DNA of 45,951 nt from contig CALDTK010000022.1 of the NCBI GenBank assembly GCA_937924035.1, positions 1 to 45,951 of the forward strand. Direction: 5' to 3'. Under the pieces are notes generated by a model that made no database searches, had not been told where the DNA came from, and worked only from the letters and a program-made list of their open reading frames with translations. This document shows, in pieces, positions 1 to 8,962 of this stretch (position 1 is its first letter; the number at the start of each line of letters is the position of its first letter). Origin of the DNA: an uncultured Saprospiraceae bacterium. Lineage in GTDB: Bacteria; Bacteroidota; Bacteroidia; Chitinophagales; Saprospiraceae. A program made the position numbers and the translations under genes.

Positions 1-7
1 GTAAAAC

Positions 8-472
8 TCACACTTGAAGCAGTTCAAGCGCACCATTTTCTGCCTCCCGCATCATCTTAGCCTCCTCTTCAGTCTTGTCACCAAGACCACATAAATGGAG
101 AAGTCCATGGACAAAAACCCTGTTGAGTTCATGCGAAACAGAGTCGTTAAATAGAGCTGCGTTCTCCGTAACTCGGTCAATAGAGATGTAGCACTCGCCC
201 TCAATTTCGTTTCCGCAATCATCACTAAGATCAAAGGTGATGATATCCGTGTAGGTGTCATGATCAAGACGCTCAACGTTCATCTTTAAAAGGTACTCAT
301 CAGAGCAAAGCACATAAGAAAGTGCACGTATAGACTTGCCATATGTTTTGGCGACAGCTATCAACCAGCCCGACAATGCATCAGCATTTAAAGCAGGAAA
401 CTCGACATCAATAGAATCAAAATGAATGCCCTGTAGAGTATCACCATCATCCGGAATAGAGGGAAATTCCAT
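8..472 (-). CDS. ybeY: Endoribonuclease YbeY (rRNA maturation)
   Basis: A 154-residue protein of the UPF0054/YbeY family, a zinc-dependent single-strand RNase that takes part in 16S rRNA 3'-end maturation and ribosome quality control in the cytoplasm. The family signature is near the C-terminus: HGLLHLCGLGD supplies two histidines spaced H-x3-H. The third metal ligand, a histidine in E. coli, is an aspartate here; I recall this from other Bacteroidetes YbeY proteins, so it is probably not a defect. The length is normal for the family. The ATG at 472 lies only 2 bases downstream of the stop of the upstream lipoprotein gene, so the two are probably co-transcribed. The stop codon is 8 bases from the window edge, so the gene is complete. 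Confidence 0.93.
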   Translation of the reverse strand: MEFPSIPDDGDTLQGIHFDSIDVEFPALNADALSGWLIAVAKTYGKSIRALSYVLCSDEYLLKMNVERLDHDTYTDIITFDLSDDCGNEIEGECYISIDRVTENAALFNDSVSHELNRVFVHGLLHLCGLGDKTEEEAKMMREAENGALELLQV

Positions 473-474
473 TC

Positions 475-1380
475 TTAGTTAAGGCGTACGCCCAAAATTT
501 GAGAACCCGTAAGCATTGGTATCAAGGCCAAACCGTCACCAAGCACCTCAAAATCAGCTGGGCCTTTTAAACGCTCGTCTTCTAACACAACCGTGGTCTC
601 TTGCGACTTTAAACCATACTTCAGGATTTTGCCCTTGCCGCTAGGGTTCCAATCGGTGAAGTAGACATTCCCTTGGTGTTCGACCACACCGTCAAGCATC
701 CCTGCATATGAACCAAGAGGAATGGAAGTACCATCAACAGGATTCACAGCAAGTAATCTTCCTGCAGCAGGATCCTGACCATTGTATTGGACAGCATAAA
801 TAACCGAACCGTCATTAGAAAGCTCGATGCCATTCACATTTGGAACATCAGCAATTTCTGTAATATCACCAGTAGCAACACCGACTTTCCAAATCTTACC
901 TGCATCAGTGGCCGATACGAATATGCTCGATGCATCACTTGCGACTAAACCATTGAGGAACTTGGCTTTACCTGTAAAAGAAGCCGAGAATGACCTTGAT
1001 CCATCAACGATAGAGAAACCTAACAACGAGTCGACATCAACCACAAACAATTGATTATCAATTACTTGCATTCCTTTCGGGGCGTCTAATCCCTCTATTA
1101 CTTTATCGATAAAATTCCCGTTTGCATCATAAGAAGCGATATAACCATCACCATCCTGCGTCATGGGTTGTAATTCAGGACCAAAGTGCGCCGCATAGAT
1201 GACACCTTTTCCAATAGCAACAGACTCTGCATTAGGAGCAACCTCCCAAACAGTCACACGATCGGATTCAGAGGCAGGAGTAGTTGGAATCTCTGTTTGC
1301 TCTGACGAAGAAGTACTTGAAGTACAAGAAAGTATGAGCGACAATAAAAGTGATAGCGAAAGAAACCGAAATGGGTGCAT
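475..1380 (-). CDS. Lipoprotein with SMP-30/NHL-like beta-propeller
   Basis: A 301-residue protein starting with a lipoprotein signal peptide: a positively charged start, a leucine-rich core and the lipobox LILSC with the acylated Cys near residue 19. A Ser/Thr-rich linker follows. The rest has recurring strand patterns of a six-bladed propeller of the SMP-30/NHL type (for example DAPKGMQVIDNQLFVVD, FLNGLVASDASSIFVSATD and LDGVVEHQGNVYFTD). This suggests a periplasmic or outer-membrane-anchored binding protein or lactonase-like enzyme; I cannot name a substrate. It lies between the RsbW-like ATPase gene (62-base gap) and ybeY (2-base gap), all on one strand. The fold assignment is by pattern only. 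Confidence 0.8.
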   Translation of the reverse strand: MHPFRFLSLSLLLSLILSCTSSTSSSEQTEIPTTPASESDRVTVWEVAPNAESVAIGKGVIYAAHFGPELQPMTQDGDGYIASYDANGNFIDKVIEGLDAPKGMQVIDNQLFVVDVDSLLGFSIVDGSRSFSASFTGKAKFLNGLVASDASSIFVSATDAGKIWKVGVATGDITEIADVPNVNGIELSNDGSVIYAVQYNGQDPAAGRLLAVNPVDGTSIPLGSYAGMLDGVVEHQGNVYFTDWNPSGKGKILKYGLKSQETTVVLEDERLKGPADFEVLGDGLALIPMLTGSQILGVRLN

Positions 1381-1442
1381 AGTGAACTGAACAGGTTATT
1401 GCCGTGAAGGTAATCGCACACTTTAAAACCCTACAAAACTTC

Positions 1443-1898
1443 TCAGGCAATCGCTACCCCAGATGAACCAGATGGAGATGCATTTGGGCCACACGTACAT
1501 GAATAGCACATCTCGACTGTACGACCATCGTCATGAAAGGCAATCTCATCGGATAAGAGTTTCATGAGAAACACACCTCGGCCGCCCTCTTGCTCTAACG
1601 CTTCTTCAGTAGTTGGATCGGGAACACTATCGGGTTCGAAGCCACATCCCTGATCAATTACCACAACTTTGAGCTGAGCTTTTTCTCGGTATACTTCAAC
1701 TCGCACACACTTGTCCTCATCAAAACGATTGCCATGACGAATCGCATTGGTAACAGCTTCAGTCAAGGAAACAAGTAAATTACCATGAACTTCCTCATTC
1801 AACCCATGACGCTCCATAAGGTCATGGACAAACTCATCCAACTCGGCAACGCTCGATAGCGCCGATGGGAGTTCTAGTATGACGTCTTTTTGAGACAT
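1443..1898 (-). CDS. RsbW-like anti-sigma factor / serine kinase (HATPase_c_2)
   Basis: A 151-residue GHKL ATPase of the RsbW/SpoIIAB type. The N box is seen as EAVTNAIRHGN at about residues 46-56, the G1 box as DQGCGF, and the G2 box as GGRGVFLMKLLSD. Proteins of this family phosphorylate anti-sigma-factor antagonists or bind sigma factors in partner-switching pathways. No sigma factor or STAS-domain antagonist is encoded nearby, so the partner is unknown. The last ~20 residues form an unusual Cys/Ser/Gly-rich tail (CYSCTCG) outside the ATPase fold. It lies between the DUF4175 gene and ybeY, a neighbourhood I associate with Bacteroidetes genomes, and is presumably expressed with them. Confidence 0.9.
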   Translation of the reverse strand: MSQKDVILELPSALSSVAELDEFVHDLMERHGLNEEVHGNLLVSLTEAVTNAIRHGNRFDEDKCVRVEVYREKAQLKVVVIDQGCGFEPDSVPDPTTEEALEQEGGRGVFLMKLLSDEIAFHDDGRTVEMCYSCTCGPNASPSGSSGVAIA

Positions 1899-2025
1899 GG
1901 AAGCTTTAGAAAAGTGAGACTACAAATGAACAGTAAGGACGTATACCACCGTTTACTCAATAGTATACGCCACTTTCTAAACGGTGTTACAGTGAATTGA
2001 GTTCCCGCTCCAAGTTTTTTAGCGT

Positions 2026-5000
2026 CTACTTTCCCTTAAGCTCTTCAAAATACTGCTCCACGAGTTGGCGGTAATAAGGGCGAAGTTCTGGACTAACCTC
2101 CCGATACAAATCTGTTTGCGCAGCGCGCTGCTTTAAATATTCCTCTAGCTGTGGTGGAAGGCTACGTTCTATCTGCTGTGCAGTTTTACTCTTTCGTTTT
2201 TGATCCTCGTCTTGCTGACGCTCTGCCTTCTCCGCTTCAAGAAGCCGGGTAAGAATTTGCTCTTGACGCTTTAACATTTGATTAGTTAAGCGCTTATTGA
2301 CCAGGTCTTCCTCGATCTTGTTCATCTCATCAATGATGCCTTGAAGTTCTTGAGAACCTTTACCCTGCTCCTGCAATTTACGTTGCTTGTCACGTAGCTT
2401 CTTTCGAAGCTCAGCTTGACGCTGCGCCATCTCAGCAAAGTCCTTACTTGAAGTACCGTCGCCACCTTTGCCGCCAGCATCTCCTTTGCCTTGCTTCTTA
2501 CCTTCAGCACGTTTCTTCATGTTTTCCATGGCGCGCTCCATTTGCTCCTTAAGGTCTTGCTGACCTTCGCTCATCTTATCTGAAGGAACATTACCACTCT
2601 TGCCCTTACCTTTTCCTTTGCCCTTGCCACCTGGCTTTTCACAGCTCTGGCTACCTGGCATTGATTGGGCCATTTGCTGTTGCATTTGCTCCATGGACTC
2701 CGATAGCATAAGCGCGAGATCATTGACATCGGTCATGATGCGCTGTTGATTATTGGCAGCATCATTCGTTTTGCGGTCTTCTAAATTTTTCAAGCCACGC
2801 TCCAACTGAACATTGATGTCACCAACTTTTTCAAGAACGAAACTCTCGATTTGAAAAACGCGCTTCGCTAAAGCTTGAAGACTATCCTCAACGATGCGGA
2901 AGTCGTCCTTTAATTTGAACTGACGCTGTACCTCTTCGATATATCGAGGCGTGTTTACTTCTGTTTTTCCAAACGAGCCGAGTAAATCCTCTTGGTCGAA
3001 AGAAATGGCAACAAGGTTCTCCAGCAATTGACGAAGGGCTTTGATGTCCTCCTTCATTTGTTCTTGCTGAGCACCACCGGCTGCGGCTTTCATATCGCCT
3101 GCCATCTTCTTCATCTTATCGGCAGCATCTTGTTGCTTTTGACCAGCTTTCTGATTTTGCTGTTGCTCCATTTGCTCGCCAGCATCTTCTTGATCTTTTT
3201 TGACGCCCTCTTGCTCTTCTTCCTCGATACCGGTGTCTTGTGGCTTTTCTAACTCCTCATTTTTCTTCTCGATGTCTTCGAGCTTCTCCGTAAGTTTCTC
3301 AAACTCTTCGTTAAGCTCTTCCTGCTTCTTTTGCTGTTCTTCGTTTTGCTCGCCGTCCTCTTTCTTCTTAGACTCTTCAGCGAGTTCTTCTTGTTTCTCT
3401 GCGAGCTCTTCCAATTTCTTTGCAGCCTCCTGCATATCGTACTCGAGCTCCAGCTTCTTAAAGAGCTCTTCTAAGCGATCAAGCTTTTGTTCTTGCTCAT
3501 CTTCATTGGACTCCATTTGCTCCATCATGTCTAGCGCTTCATCCTTCTCGAGCTTTTCCATTAACTCTTGGATCTTTTCCATGAGCTCTTGCATTTCAGG
3601 ATCTTGGAGCTCCTCGAACATCTCTTCGAGTTGTTCTTGCTTTTCCTGAATATCTTCCTCGGGTTGTTGGAACTCTTCTTGTTCTTCTAATTGCTTATCA
3701 AACTCTTCTTTCGCTTGATCGATTTTCTCCTGAAGCGCTTTTTGCTTTTCGAGGAGTTTTTGGAGCTCCTGCTTGGCTTGCCAATCAACTTCTTTTTCTT
3801 GGAGCAACTTCTCACGAAGCTCTTTCATTTTTTCTTGAATCTCTCTGGATTCCTTCGCACTTTCCTTGAGTTTCTTCTTGATGTCGTCACTCTGTTCTTC
3901 GCGAGCTTCCTCGTACTCATCGAGTGTTTTCTTTCTAAAGCTTTCCACTGGTGTTCGGGCACTCTTGGCACCGTTGACACCGTCGTTATCAAGCGTTTCG
4001 AAGTAGTATGAAATCTCTTCGCCTGGTTTTAGCGCAAGCTCAACCATATCGAAGGTGTACTCGAAAGTGCTTGTTTTGCCGGAAGGCTTACCAAGGTCTA
4101 TCTGCTCGTTACTTGTACTTCCATTTGCCTTAGTACGTGTGTACACAAAACGAAGAGCGCTCAGCCCATAATCATCCGTAGCCTCGCCTGCAAAAAAGAG
4201 TACATTACGCTGACTTGAGTCACGGAAAGTCTCTGCAGAAATGCGCGGATGACGATCAGGTATAACCGTAATTCCATAGCGTACCGAATCTGCGCGAGGT
4301 AAAGCCTCGTTGCCACTGATCACCGTGTAAGGCATTGAGCGTAAGGCACGCCGGTCGTAAAGGAAGATTTGTCGTCCCTCTCGTTTAGCAGTATCTAAGG
4401 TTTCGCCAAAACGCAATTCAACTTCATCCGTCTGCTCAGCCTCAATCGTCCAACGAATCCGAGTCCCTTGTGGAATGGTGAGATCGCCAAGATTATCGAG
4501 CGTTTCGTCACGTCGGCCTGTATACCCAGGGTAATCCAACTGAACGTTAAAGCCCAAAAGGTTGGGTTTTTTAACAACAGCCAGCGTGTGTTCGATACTT
4601 TCAACGTCACCACTCACGAAATTGAAACCTAGCTCATCAGCCACGTTTTGGAAGTTGTAGCTAAACCTACCTCCTCCTTCAGGACGCATACGGTAACTAT
4701 TTCCGTCAATATTGATGTACGCCTCAGCTGGAACTAAAGGACCTTCAGCTTGAACGGTAAGCGGATAGTCTTCAAATTGAACGACTGAGAGGTCGCCTTC
4801 CGGCAAAACAAACGTAAACGGCGCTGGGCGTTCAAAGTCCTCGTTGTTACGAACGATACGAGAAGTTGAATCCGTAATAAGTGTTGGTGCGGCAACTAGC
4901 AGAACTAAAAGCAGCAACAGTGGAGGAAGCGCGTAGCGTAGGTACTTTTTGTTCTCGCCTAAGTCAATGGCCTTACGAAATGGAACGGGTTGAAGCTCAG

Positions 5001-5412
5001 AACTCTTCTGCTCAATACCGGCCAAGAGTAGATCAGACTCTTCGGTTTGAGCACGTTGGCCAAGTTGGAGAAGGTTGAGCAGTTTGTCCTGCACATTTCC
5101 GAAATGGTCGCCAATGATAGAAGCTGCTTTCTCGTGAGAGATCACTTTTCCTAGTTGAAAATAGTGAGCTGCAGGCAACAAGATCCAAACAACGGCACAG
5201 ATGGCCGACAGCCCTACAAACCCGTAGAACAGGGCTTTGCGGCCTGCGCGATCAAAATAAAAGTTGCCTTCGAGTAGGTTGATAGCCAGGAAGGCTAGCC
5301 CTACTACAGCAAAAGTGTAGAGTGTACCTCGAATAATTTGATTGAGGTAGAACTTCCGAATAAACTGATCGAGCCGCTGGATCAAAGCGGCATAGGCGTC
5401 GAGTTGTGGCAT
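2026..5412 (-). CDS. DUF4175 family membrane protein with long charged coiled coil
   Basis: A 1128-residue protein. Near the N-terminus are two hydrophobic segments (about residues 28-46 and 58-80) and a third at about 160-180 (LPPLLLLLVLLVAAP). A region of beta-sandwich character follows to about residue 490. Residues ~490-760 are an extreme Glu/Lys/Gln-rich coiled coil with tandem EEL/EKL/EEQ heptads. The C-terminal third is Gln/Lys/Met-rich with a low-complexity GKGKGKGKSG stretch at about residues 940-950. This is the architecture of the Bacteroidetes DUF4175 family, whose function is unknown. Inference: a membrane-anchored, extended cytoplasmic or periplasmic scaffold. It precedes the RsbW-like gene on the same strand by 127 bases. 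The ATG at 5412 starts the N-terminal helix directly. Confidence 0.85.
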   Translation of the reverse strand: MPQLDAYAALIQRLDQFIRKFYLNQIIRGTLYTFAVVGLAFLAINLLEGNFYFDRAGRKALFYGFVGLSAICAVVWILLPAAHYFQLGKVISHEKAASIIGDHFGNVQDKLLNLLQLGQRAQTEESDLLLAGIEQKSSELQPVPFRKAIDLGENKKYLRYALPPLLLLLVLLVAAPTLITDSTSRIVRNNEDFERPAPFTFVLPEGDLSVVQFEDYPLTVQAEGPLVPAEAYINIDGNSYRMRPEGGGRFSYNFQNVADELGFNFVSGDVESIEHTLAVVKKPNLLGFNVQLDYPGYTGRRDETLDNLGDLTIPQGTRIRWTIEAEQTDEVELRFGETLDTAKREGRQIFLYDRRALRSMPYTVISGNEALPRADSVRYGITVIPDRHPRISAETFRDSSQRNVLFFAGEATDDYGLSALRFVYTRTKANGSTSNEQIDLGKPSGKTSTFEYTFDMVELALKPGEEISYYFETLDNDGVNGAKSARTPVESFRKKTLDEYEEAREEQSDDIKKKLKESAKESREIQEKMKELREKLLQEKEVDWQAKQELQKLLEKQKALQEKIDQAKEEFDKQLEEQEEFQQPEEDIQEKQEQLEEMFEELQDPEMQELMEKIQELMEKLEKDEALDMMEQMESNEDEQEQKLDRLEELFKKLELEYDMQEAAKKLEELAEKQEELAEESKKKEDGEQNEEQQKKQEELNEEFEKLTEKLEDIEKKNEELEKPQDTGIEEEEQEGVKKDQEDAGEQMEQQQNQKAGQKQQDAADKMKKMAGDMKAAAGGAQQEQMKEDIKALRQLLENLVAISFDQEDLLGSFGKTEVNTPRYIEEVQRQFKLKDDFRIVEDSLQALAKRVFQIESFVLEKVGDINVQLERGLKNLEDRKTNDAANNQQRIMTDVNDLALMLSESMEQMQQQMAQSMPGSQSCEKPGGKGKGKGKGKSGNVPSDKMSEGQQDLKEQMERAMENMKKRAEGKKQGKGDAGGKGGDGTSSKDFAEMAQRQAELRKKLRDKQRKLQEQGKGSQELQGIIDEMNKIEEDLVNKRLTNQMLKRQEQILTRLLEAEKAERQQDEDQKRKSKTAQQIERSLPPQLEEYLKQRAAQTDLYREVSPELRPYYRQLVEQYFEELKGK
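4025..4039 (+). repeat. Iterated 15-mer, variant GGTTTTAGCGCAAGC
   Basis: A copy of the iterated sequence with two differences from GGTTTTGGCGAAAGC. It lies inside the DUF4175 gene, antisense to it, where the coding strand reads LALKP. Another divergent copy is at 4399-4413 in the same gene. Confidence 0.6.
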
Positions 5413-5533
5413 ATGCTAGTAATGACTGACAAACGAAGTATTCGTTGCAGGTACTGTTAGTAACGTAATGTAAGCTTGTTCGTTGCGTGCCGCCGCGATC
5501 CTTACGATTTTGGCAAAACCTTGTCTATTACCA

Positions 5534-6427
5534 CTAGTGAGTCAAACGCTCAATTTCCCTCTTCTTTTTCATGTAACTGGCTGCGCTTATCCCTTCTCCT
5601 TCACTAAATCCTACGACAAATCGATTGGGTTTAAGAAGCTGAGGGCTTGCCCCTGGCGAACGGCCAAAACCCGCGACTACCATACCATCTGGAGAATTGA
5701 TTCCTATCGTATCGTTCCCCAACAAAGAATAATGATCAACTAGGCTATCTGTAGATACCTGAACCATGAATAACGTCCGCTCAACATTGTCGTTTCCGAA
5801 GTAATACCAGTCTCGCGGAGCAACCTCTTCACCTCCATTAAAATGATCTAATTGCGGATAAGATGGAAGGCTTTCATTCGTTGCGTAATAGGTTTTCTTA
5901 GGCTGATACTTCCCTCCCGCTGGACCTTCGTACAAAAACCAATAGGCGGATGTATCGCTTACATCATGTACATCCAACTGCACATGGTGAAGATTAAACG
6001 TCCAAGTCCATGCCCACGGACCTTTTGGCGTATGACAGAGCACTTGATTGGCGCCGACTATTTCGCTAATCACACCGCTATGACCAGGGTGCCCAGCGCC
6101 ATCAAATTGTCCTCGAAAAACAAGATTGGGTATGCCTCGATACGAAGAGGCTGCGCTTGGCGGGTATTCACCCCAAGGTTCTGGTTTATAAGCAATCCAG
6201 TCATTGCCATCAGAATCAATCATACTACTTAACCCACCCGAAGCAGAGTCGAGCAAGTAGGTAGCCGAAGGCGTAACTATTCGAAAATGCGTGCGGTCTA
6301 AATAATCTTCTACTGCTACCGTAGCATTGGTTTGCTGGGGCCAAACAAACTCATTTGGAGTGGAGGTGTCTGCCGTTCCACAAGCAACAATGATCAGAAT
6401 GCAAAGGGTGAAGGCCGAATATTTCAT
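5534..6427 (-). CDS. Lipoprotein of unknown function, beta-sandwich-like
   Basis: A 297-residue lipoprotein. The signal peptide ends in the lipobox IIVACG with Cys at residue 16. I do not recognise the mature part as a named family. It is rich in aromatic residues and Gly/Asp (for example GPWAWTWTFNLHHVQLDVHD and EVAPRDWYYFGNDNVERTLF) and looks like the all-beta substrate-binding fold of carbohydrate-active or mutarotase-like proteins; that is a guess from composition. The ATG at 6427 is 2 bases after the stop of the upstream FG-GAP lipoprotein gene, so the genes form one transcript. The phrase VAGFGRSPGA is encoded over a divergent copy of the iterated 15-mer. Confidence 0.75.
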   Translation of the reverse strand: MKYSAFTLCILIIVACGTADTSTPNEFVWPQQTNATVAVEDYLDRTHFRIVTPSATYLLDSASGGLSSMIDSDGNDWIAYKPEPWGEYPPSAASSYRGIPNLVFRGQFDGAGHPGHSGVISEIVGANQVLCHTPKGPWAWTWTFNLHHVQLDVHDVSDTSAYWFLYEGPAGGKYQPKKTYYATNESLPSYPQLDHFNGGEEVAPRDWYYFGNDNVERTLFMVQVSTDSLVDHYSLLGNDTIGINSPDGMVVAGFGRSPGASPQLLKPNRFVVGFSEGEGISAASYMKKKREIERLTH

Positions 6428-6429
6428 GT

Positions 6430-7653
6430 TTACTGGATTGCATCGTTACGCCACAGGTGCACGAATTTATGTTGATCCCAGCCGATGCCGAGGATATCCA
6501 GATCAGCGTCTCCATCCATATCAAAGGCACGTGCCCCGAGGTGGTTTTCCTTGCCTTTATCTATTTCGCTTACGCTAAAACCTGCCTTCCCATCATTAAT
6601 CCATGCTTGAAGAGCTAGACGCTTTCCTTTGTGTTCACTCGTTAAAAGGTCTACATCTCCATCGCGGTCAATGTCTACGGCATGCAGGTTGTTCATGGAG
6701 TATTGTGTGACGACATCTTTGCGCACAAAACCAGTATCTGACTGAATGAAGATCCAAAGGTTGGCGTCGGGTTCAAGCCCCGGATACCGTTCTTCAGATA
6801 CGGCAACGTCTGTCCTTCCATCACCATTAAAATCGGCTGCTTCTACTCTATCTGTTGCGTTAATAGTACGTCCAACTTCATGTCGCTTCCAAGGTGTGGT
6901 GAGTGTGCCGTTGTTTTCATACCAACTCACAAAGGTCGGGACTTCTGCATCTCCTCCTTGATCTCGGTAACCAGCAACTAAATCTAGGTCTCCATCGCTG
7001 TCCATATCGGCAACTGCAAAACCCTCATCACTTGCATCAACGGCAACCAAATTGACTGCCCAGTTTTGAGAATCATCAGGTGTGATTACATAAAGACCGC
7101 CTTGTGATGCGTAAATAACTTCTTCTTTTCCGTCTCCAGTAAGGTCCGCTGTGCGATAACCTTGTCCGTTATGATGCCCTGTGGGCGGGACTTGGGCTAC
7201 CACGTCTTGTGCATAATTTCCATCTGCTCCTCTTCGAAAACGCATGACATCAGGAAGCGACTCACCGAGGATGAAGCTGTTTGCTCCTTTGCCTAAAATC
7301 AGGTTTGCATCAACATTATGGCCTAGGTCTTCTTTCACCCAAACCTCGCTCATATCACCACCTGGATTGAGGTAAACATTACGACCAGAGACGATGTCCG
7401 CATCACCGTCTCCATCTACATCACCCATGGCCAAACCGAAGTATCTCAGCCACTCCGGGTCGTCAAACTCACCCCACATTGCTTTACTAGTGTCTATTTG
7501 AATGTAGGTGAAGTTGTCGACCGTTAAGGTTTTTTGAGACGAGTCAACTGCTGATGCTGAAACAGCATTATCTGTACCGCAACTGGTAAGGAGAACCAAG
7601 CCACAAACAAGTAGAATAGAAGCAGATCGAATAGTGGTAGAGAAAGGGTGCAT
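6430..7653 (-). CDS. FG-GAP/VCBS repeat lipoprotein (first of a pair)
   Basis: A 407-residue lipoprotein with lipobox LLTSCG (Cys near residue 25). The mature protein carries at least six calcium-binding FG-GAP/VCBS loops of the form DxDxDGxxD, including DVDGDGDADIVSG, DMDSDGDLDLVAG, DFNGDGRTDVAVS and DIDRDGDVDLLTS. This is the pattern of a seven-bladed integrin-like propeller that needs Ca2+. Such proteins sit on the cell surface or outer membrane and bind glycans or other proteins; the ligand here is unknown. It is the middle gene of a three-gene operon, 9 bases after the stop of a related gene and 2 bases before the next start. Confidence 0.9.
   Translation of the reverse strand: MHPFSTTIRSASILLVCGLVLLTSCGTDNAVSASAVDSSQKTLTVDNFTYIQIDTSKAMWGEFDDPEWLRYFGLAMGDVDGDGDADIVSGRNVYLNPGGDMSEVWVKEDLGHNVDANLILGKGANSFILGESLPDVMRFRRGADGNYAQDVVAQVPPTGHHNGQGYRTADLTGDGKEEVIYASQGGLYVITPDDSQNWAVNLVAVDASDEGFAVADMDSDGDLDLVAGYRDQGGDAEVPTFVSWYENNGTLTTPWKRHEVGRTINATDRVEAADFNGDGRTDVAVSEERYPGLEPDANLWIFIQSDTGFVRKDVVTQYSMNNLHAVDIDRDGDVDLLTSEHKGKRLALQAWINDGKAGFSVSEIDKGKENHLGARAFDMDGDADLDILGIGWDQHKFVHLWRNDAIQ
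6568..6582 (-). repeat. Iterated 15-mer, variant GGTTTTAGCGTAAGC
   Basis: A copy with two differences from GGTTTTGGCGAAAGC, on the coding strand of the FG-GAP lipoprotein gene, where it encodes GFSVS near the C-terminus. Confidence 0.6.
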
Positions 7654-7662
7654 GTAGCTGGA

Positions 7663-8916
7663 TTATTTGGTTTGGTTCACTAACACATACAGCTCTCTTG
7701 ACTCATGATCTGGATAGCGAAGAATATCCATGTCACCATCCCCATCATAATCGGTGACGCGACCATTATAGATACCTCCTGTTTCATGTGTAGTTGTTTC
7801 GAAGCTTTTGTGGTCTCCTGAATTTAAAAGAACATGCACAGGAAATTCTGTGAGACCACGCTCAAGGTTGACTGCCCTGCCTCGATTGGTTCCAGTGACT
7901 ATGTCTTTGTCTCCATCTAGATCCATGTCATACACCATGAGGGTGTGTGCCGCTGGAATGGAATCCAAAATGATTGTTGGACTCCAAGCCCCATCAGGTT
8001 GACGTGTGTAATAAGCGAGCGGATACCCAGCATTCTCACTATGCGTCATAAAAACTTCGTTGGCCCCGTCATCGTCGATGTCAGCAATGAACGTTTTGGT
8101 TGCATTGATCGACCAGCTGTCTTTGTGGTGCGTTTGGTTGTGCCAACGGTCATCTATACTAGTGACGATCCAGTTTCCTGTTAAATCGCCACCTGGGTTG
8201 GAAAACGTGTATCCATTCGCGGCTACATCGAGATCACCGTCGCTGTCAAGATCTCCAATATCCATTCCTTCATGGATTCCTTCTTCTGTGAAATCGGCTA
8301 CCATTGTGAATGAGCCGTCAGTATTATGTCGATGAATTCGAACGTTGTGCTCGTCAAAGGTCATGACTGCCAAGTCTGCCAAACCATCAGCATTGAAATC
8401 TCCGATGCTCATGTCTTTGACGGCACCTTTGCCTTTACCTATAAGGTGTTCGACCCAATCGCCGCTACCCTCGCCAGAATTCTCGTACCAAAAAATTGTA
8501 GCTGGAGCTGCGGCATCCATCCACTCGCCAGGATGCTTTACGGCAAGCACATCGATATCACCATCACCGTCCATGTCTGCTGCCTCTAGATCACCTGCAG
8601 CGAAACCTCCTCCAGAAATAGGCGCTTGGGCAATGACCACATCTTGCCAGATGCTGTCTTCTAGTTGCCCCACTTTATAACCAAGGTACCCGCTCGCATC
8701 ATTGTTTCCTTCTATGAAAACGATGTCTTCAAGTCCATCGCCATTCAGATCTCCATGGGTCAGTGCCCACCAGTAGCGAGCAGAATCAACGACTTGAATT
8801 TGCTCAAACTTCAGAGGTTTTGCCGAAAGGCTAGTAGTAAAACCACTATAGGGCTGCTGCTTTGAACCACAAGCTAGACAGGCCAAAAACAGAAGCGTAA
8901 ATGAGAAATATTTCAT
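7663..8916 (-). CDS. FG-GAP/VCBS repeat lipoprotein (second of a pair)
   Basis: A 417-residue lipoprotein with lipobox LACLACG (Cys about residue 16). Seven calcium loops of FG-GAP/VCBS type are visible: DLNGDGLEDIVFI, DMDGDGDIDVLAV, DFNADGLADLAVM, DLDSDGDLDVAAN, DIDDDGANEVFMT, DMDLDGDKDIVTG and DYDGDGDMDILRY. That number fits a complete seven-bladed propeller. It resembles the next gene (6430-7653) in layout and is probably a paralogue from an old duplication. It is the first gene of the three-gene lipoprotein operon and is divergent from the beta-helix gene at 9113. An exact copy of the iterated sequence CCTTTCGGCAAAACC lies in its 5' part, encoding LSAKP. Confidence 0.9.
   Translation of the reverse strand: MKYFSFTLLFLACLACGSKQQPYSGFTTSLSAKPLKFEQIQVVDSARYWWALTHGDLNGDGLEDIVFIEGNNDASGYLGYKVGQLEDSIWQDVVIAQAPISGGGFAAGDLEAADMDGDGDIDVLAVKHPGEWMDAAAPATIFWYENSGEGSGDWVEHLIGKGKGAVKDMSIGDFNADGLADLAVMTFDEHNVRIHRHNTDGSFTMVADFTEEGIHEGMDIGDLDSDGDLDVAANGYTFSNPGGDLTGNWIVTSIDDRWHNQTHHKDSWSINATKTFIADIDDDGANEVFMTHSENAGYPLAYYTRQPDGAWSPTIILDSIPAAHTLMVYDMDLDGDKDIVTGTNRGRAVNLERGLTEFPVHVLLNSGDHKSFETTTHETGGIYNGRVTDYDGDGDMDILRYPDHESRELYVLVNQTK
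8816..8830 (-). repeat. Iterated 15-mer, CCTTTCGGCAAAACC (exact copy 1 of 3)
   Basis: Reads CCTTTCGGCAAAACC on the minus strand, identical to 24961-24975 and 45515-45529. Here it encodes LSAKP; at the other two sites it encodes PFGKT, a different reading frame. The conservation is therefore of DNA, not of peptide. Confidence 0.75.
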
Positions 8917-8932
8917 AGCGTAGAATTAATGA

Positions 8933-8962
8933 GGAATATACTTCAAGCCAGCGTCTTACAAA
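8933..8962 (-). promoter_or_regulatory. Candidate Bacteroidetes-type promoter for lipoprotein operon
   Basis: On the minus strand TTTG (8959-8962) is followed after 18 bases by TATATTCC (8933-8940). This partly fits the Bacteroidetes consensus TTTG / TAnnTTTG with about 19 bases between. The leader to the ATG at 8916 would be short. Two positions of the -7 element deviate, so this is only a candidate. Confidence 0.3.

Noticed and set aside
3200-3649. Plus-strand open frame of about 149 codons, Ser/Phe-rich
   Set aside because: It is antisense to the Glu/Lys-rich coiled coil of DUF4175; GAA/GAG codons read backwards give TTC/CTC (Phe/Ser/Leu). No independent support.
5483-5743. 86-codon plus-strand open frame at the end of the lipoprotein operon
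   Set aside because: Mostly antisense to the 297-residue lipoprotein gene, with no initiation context or family match.
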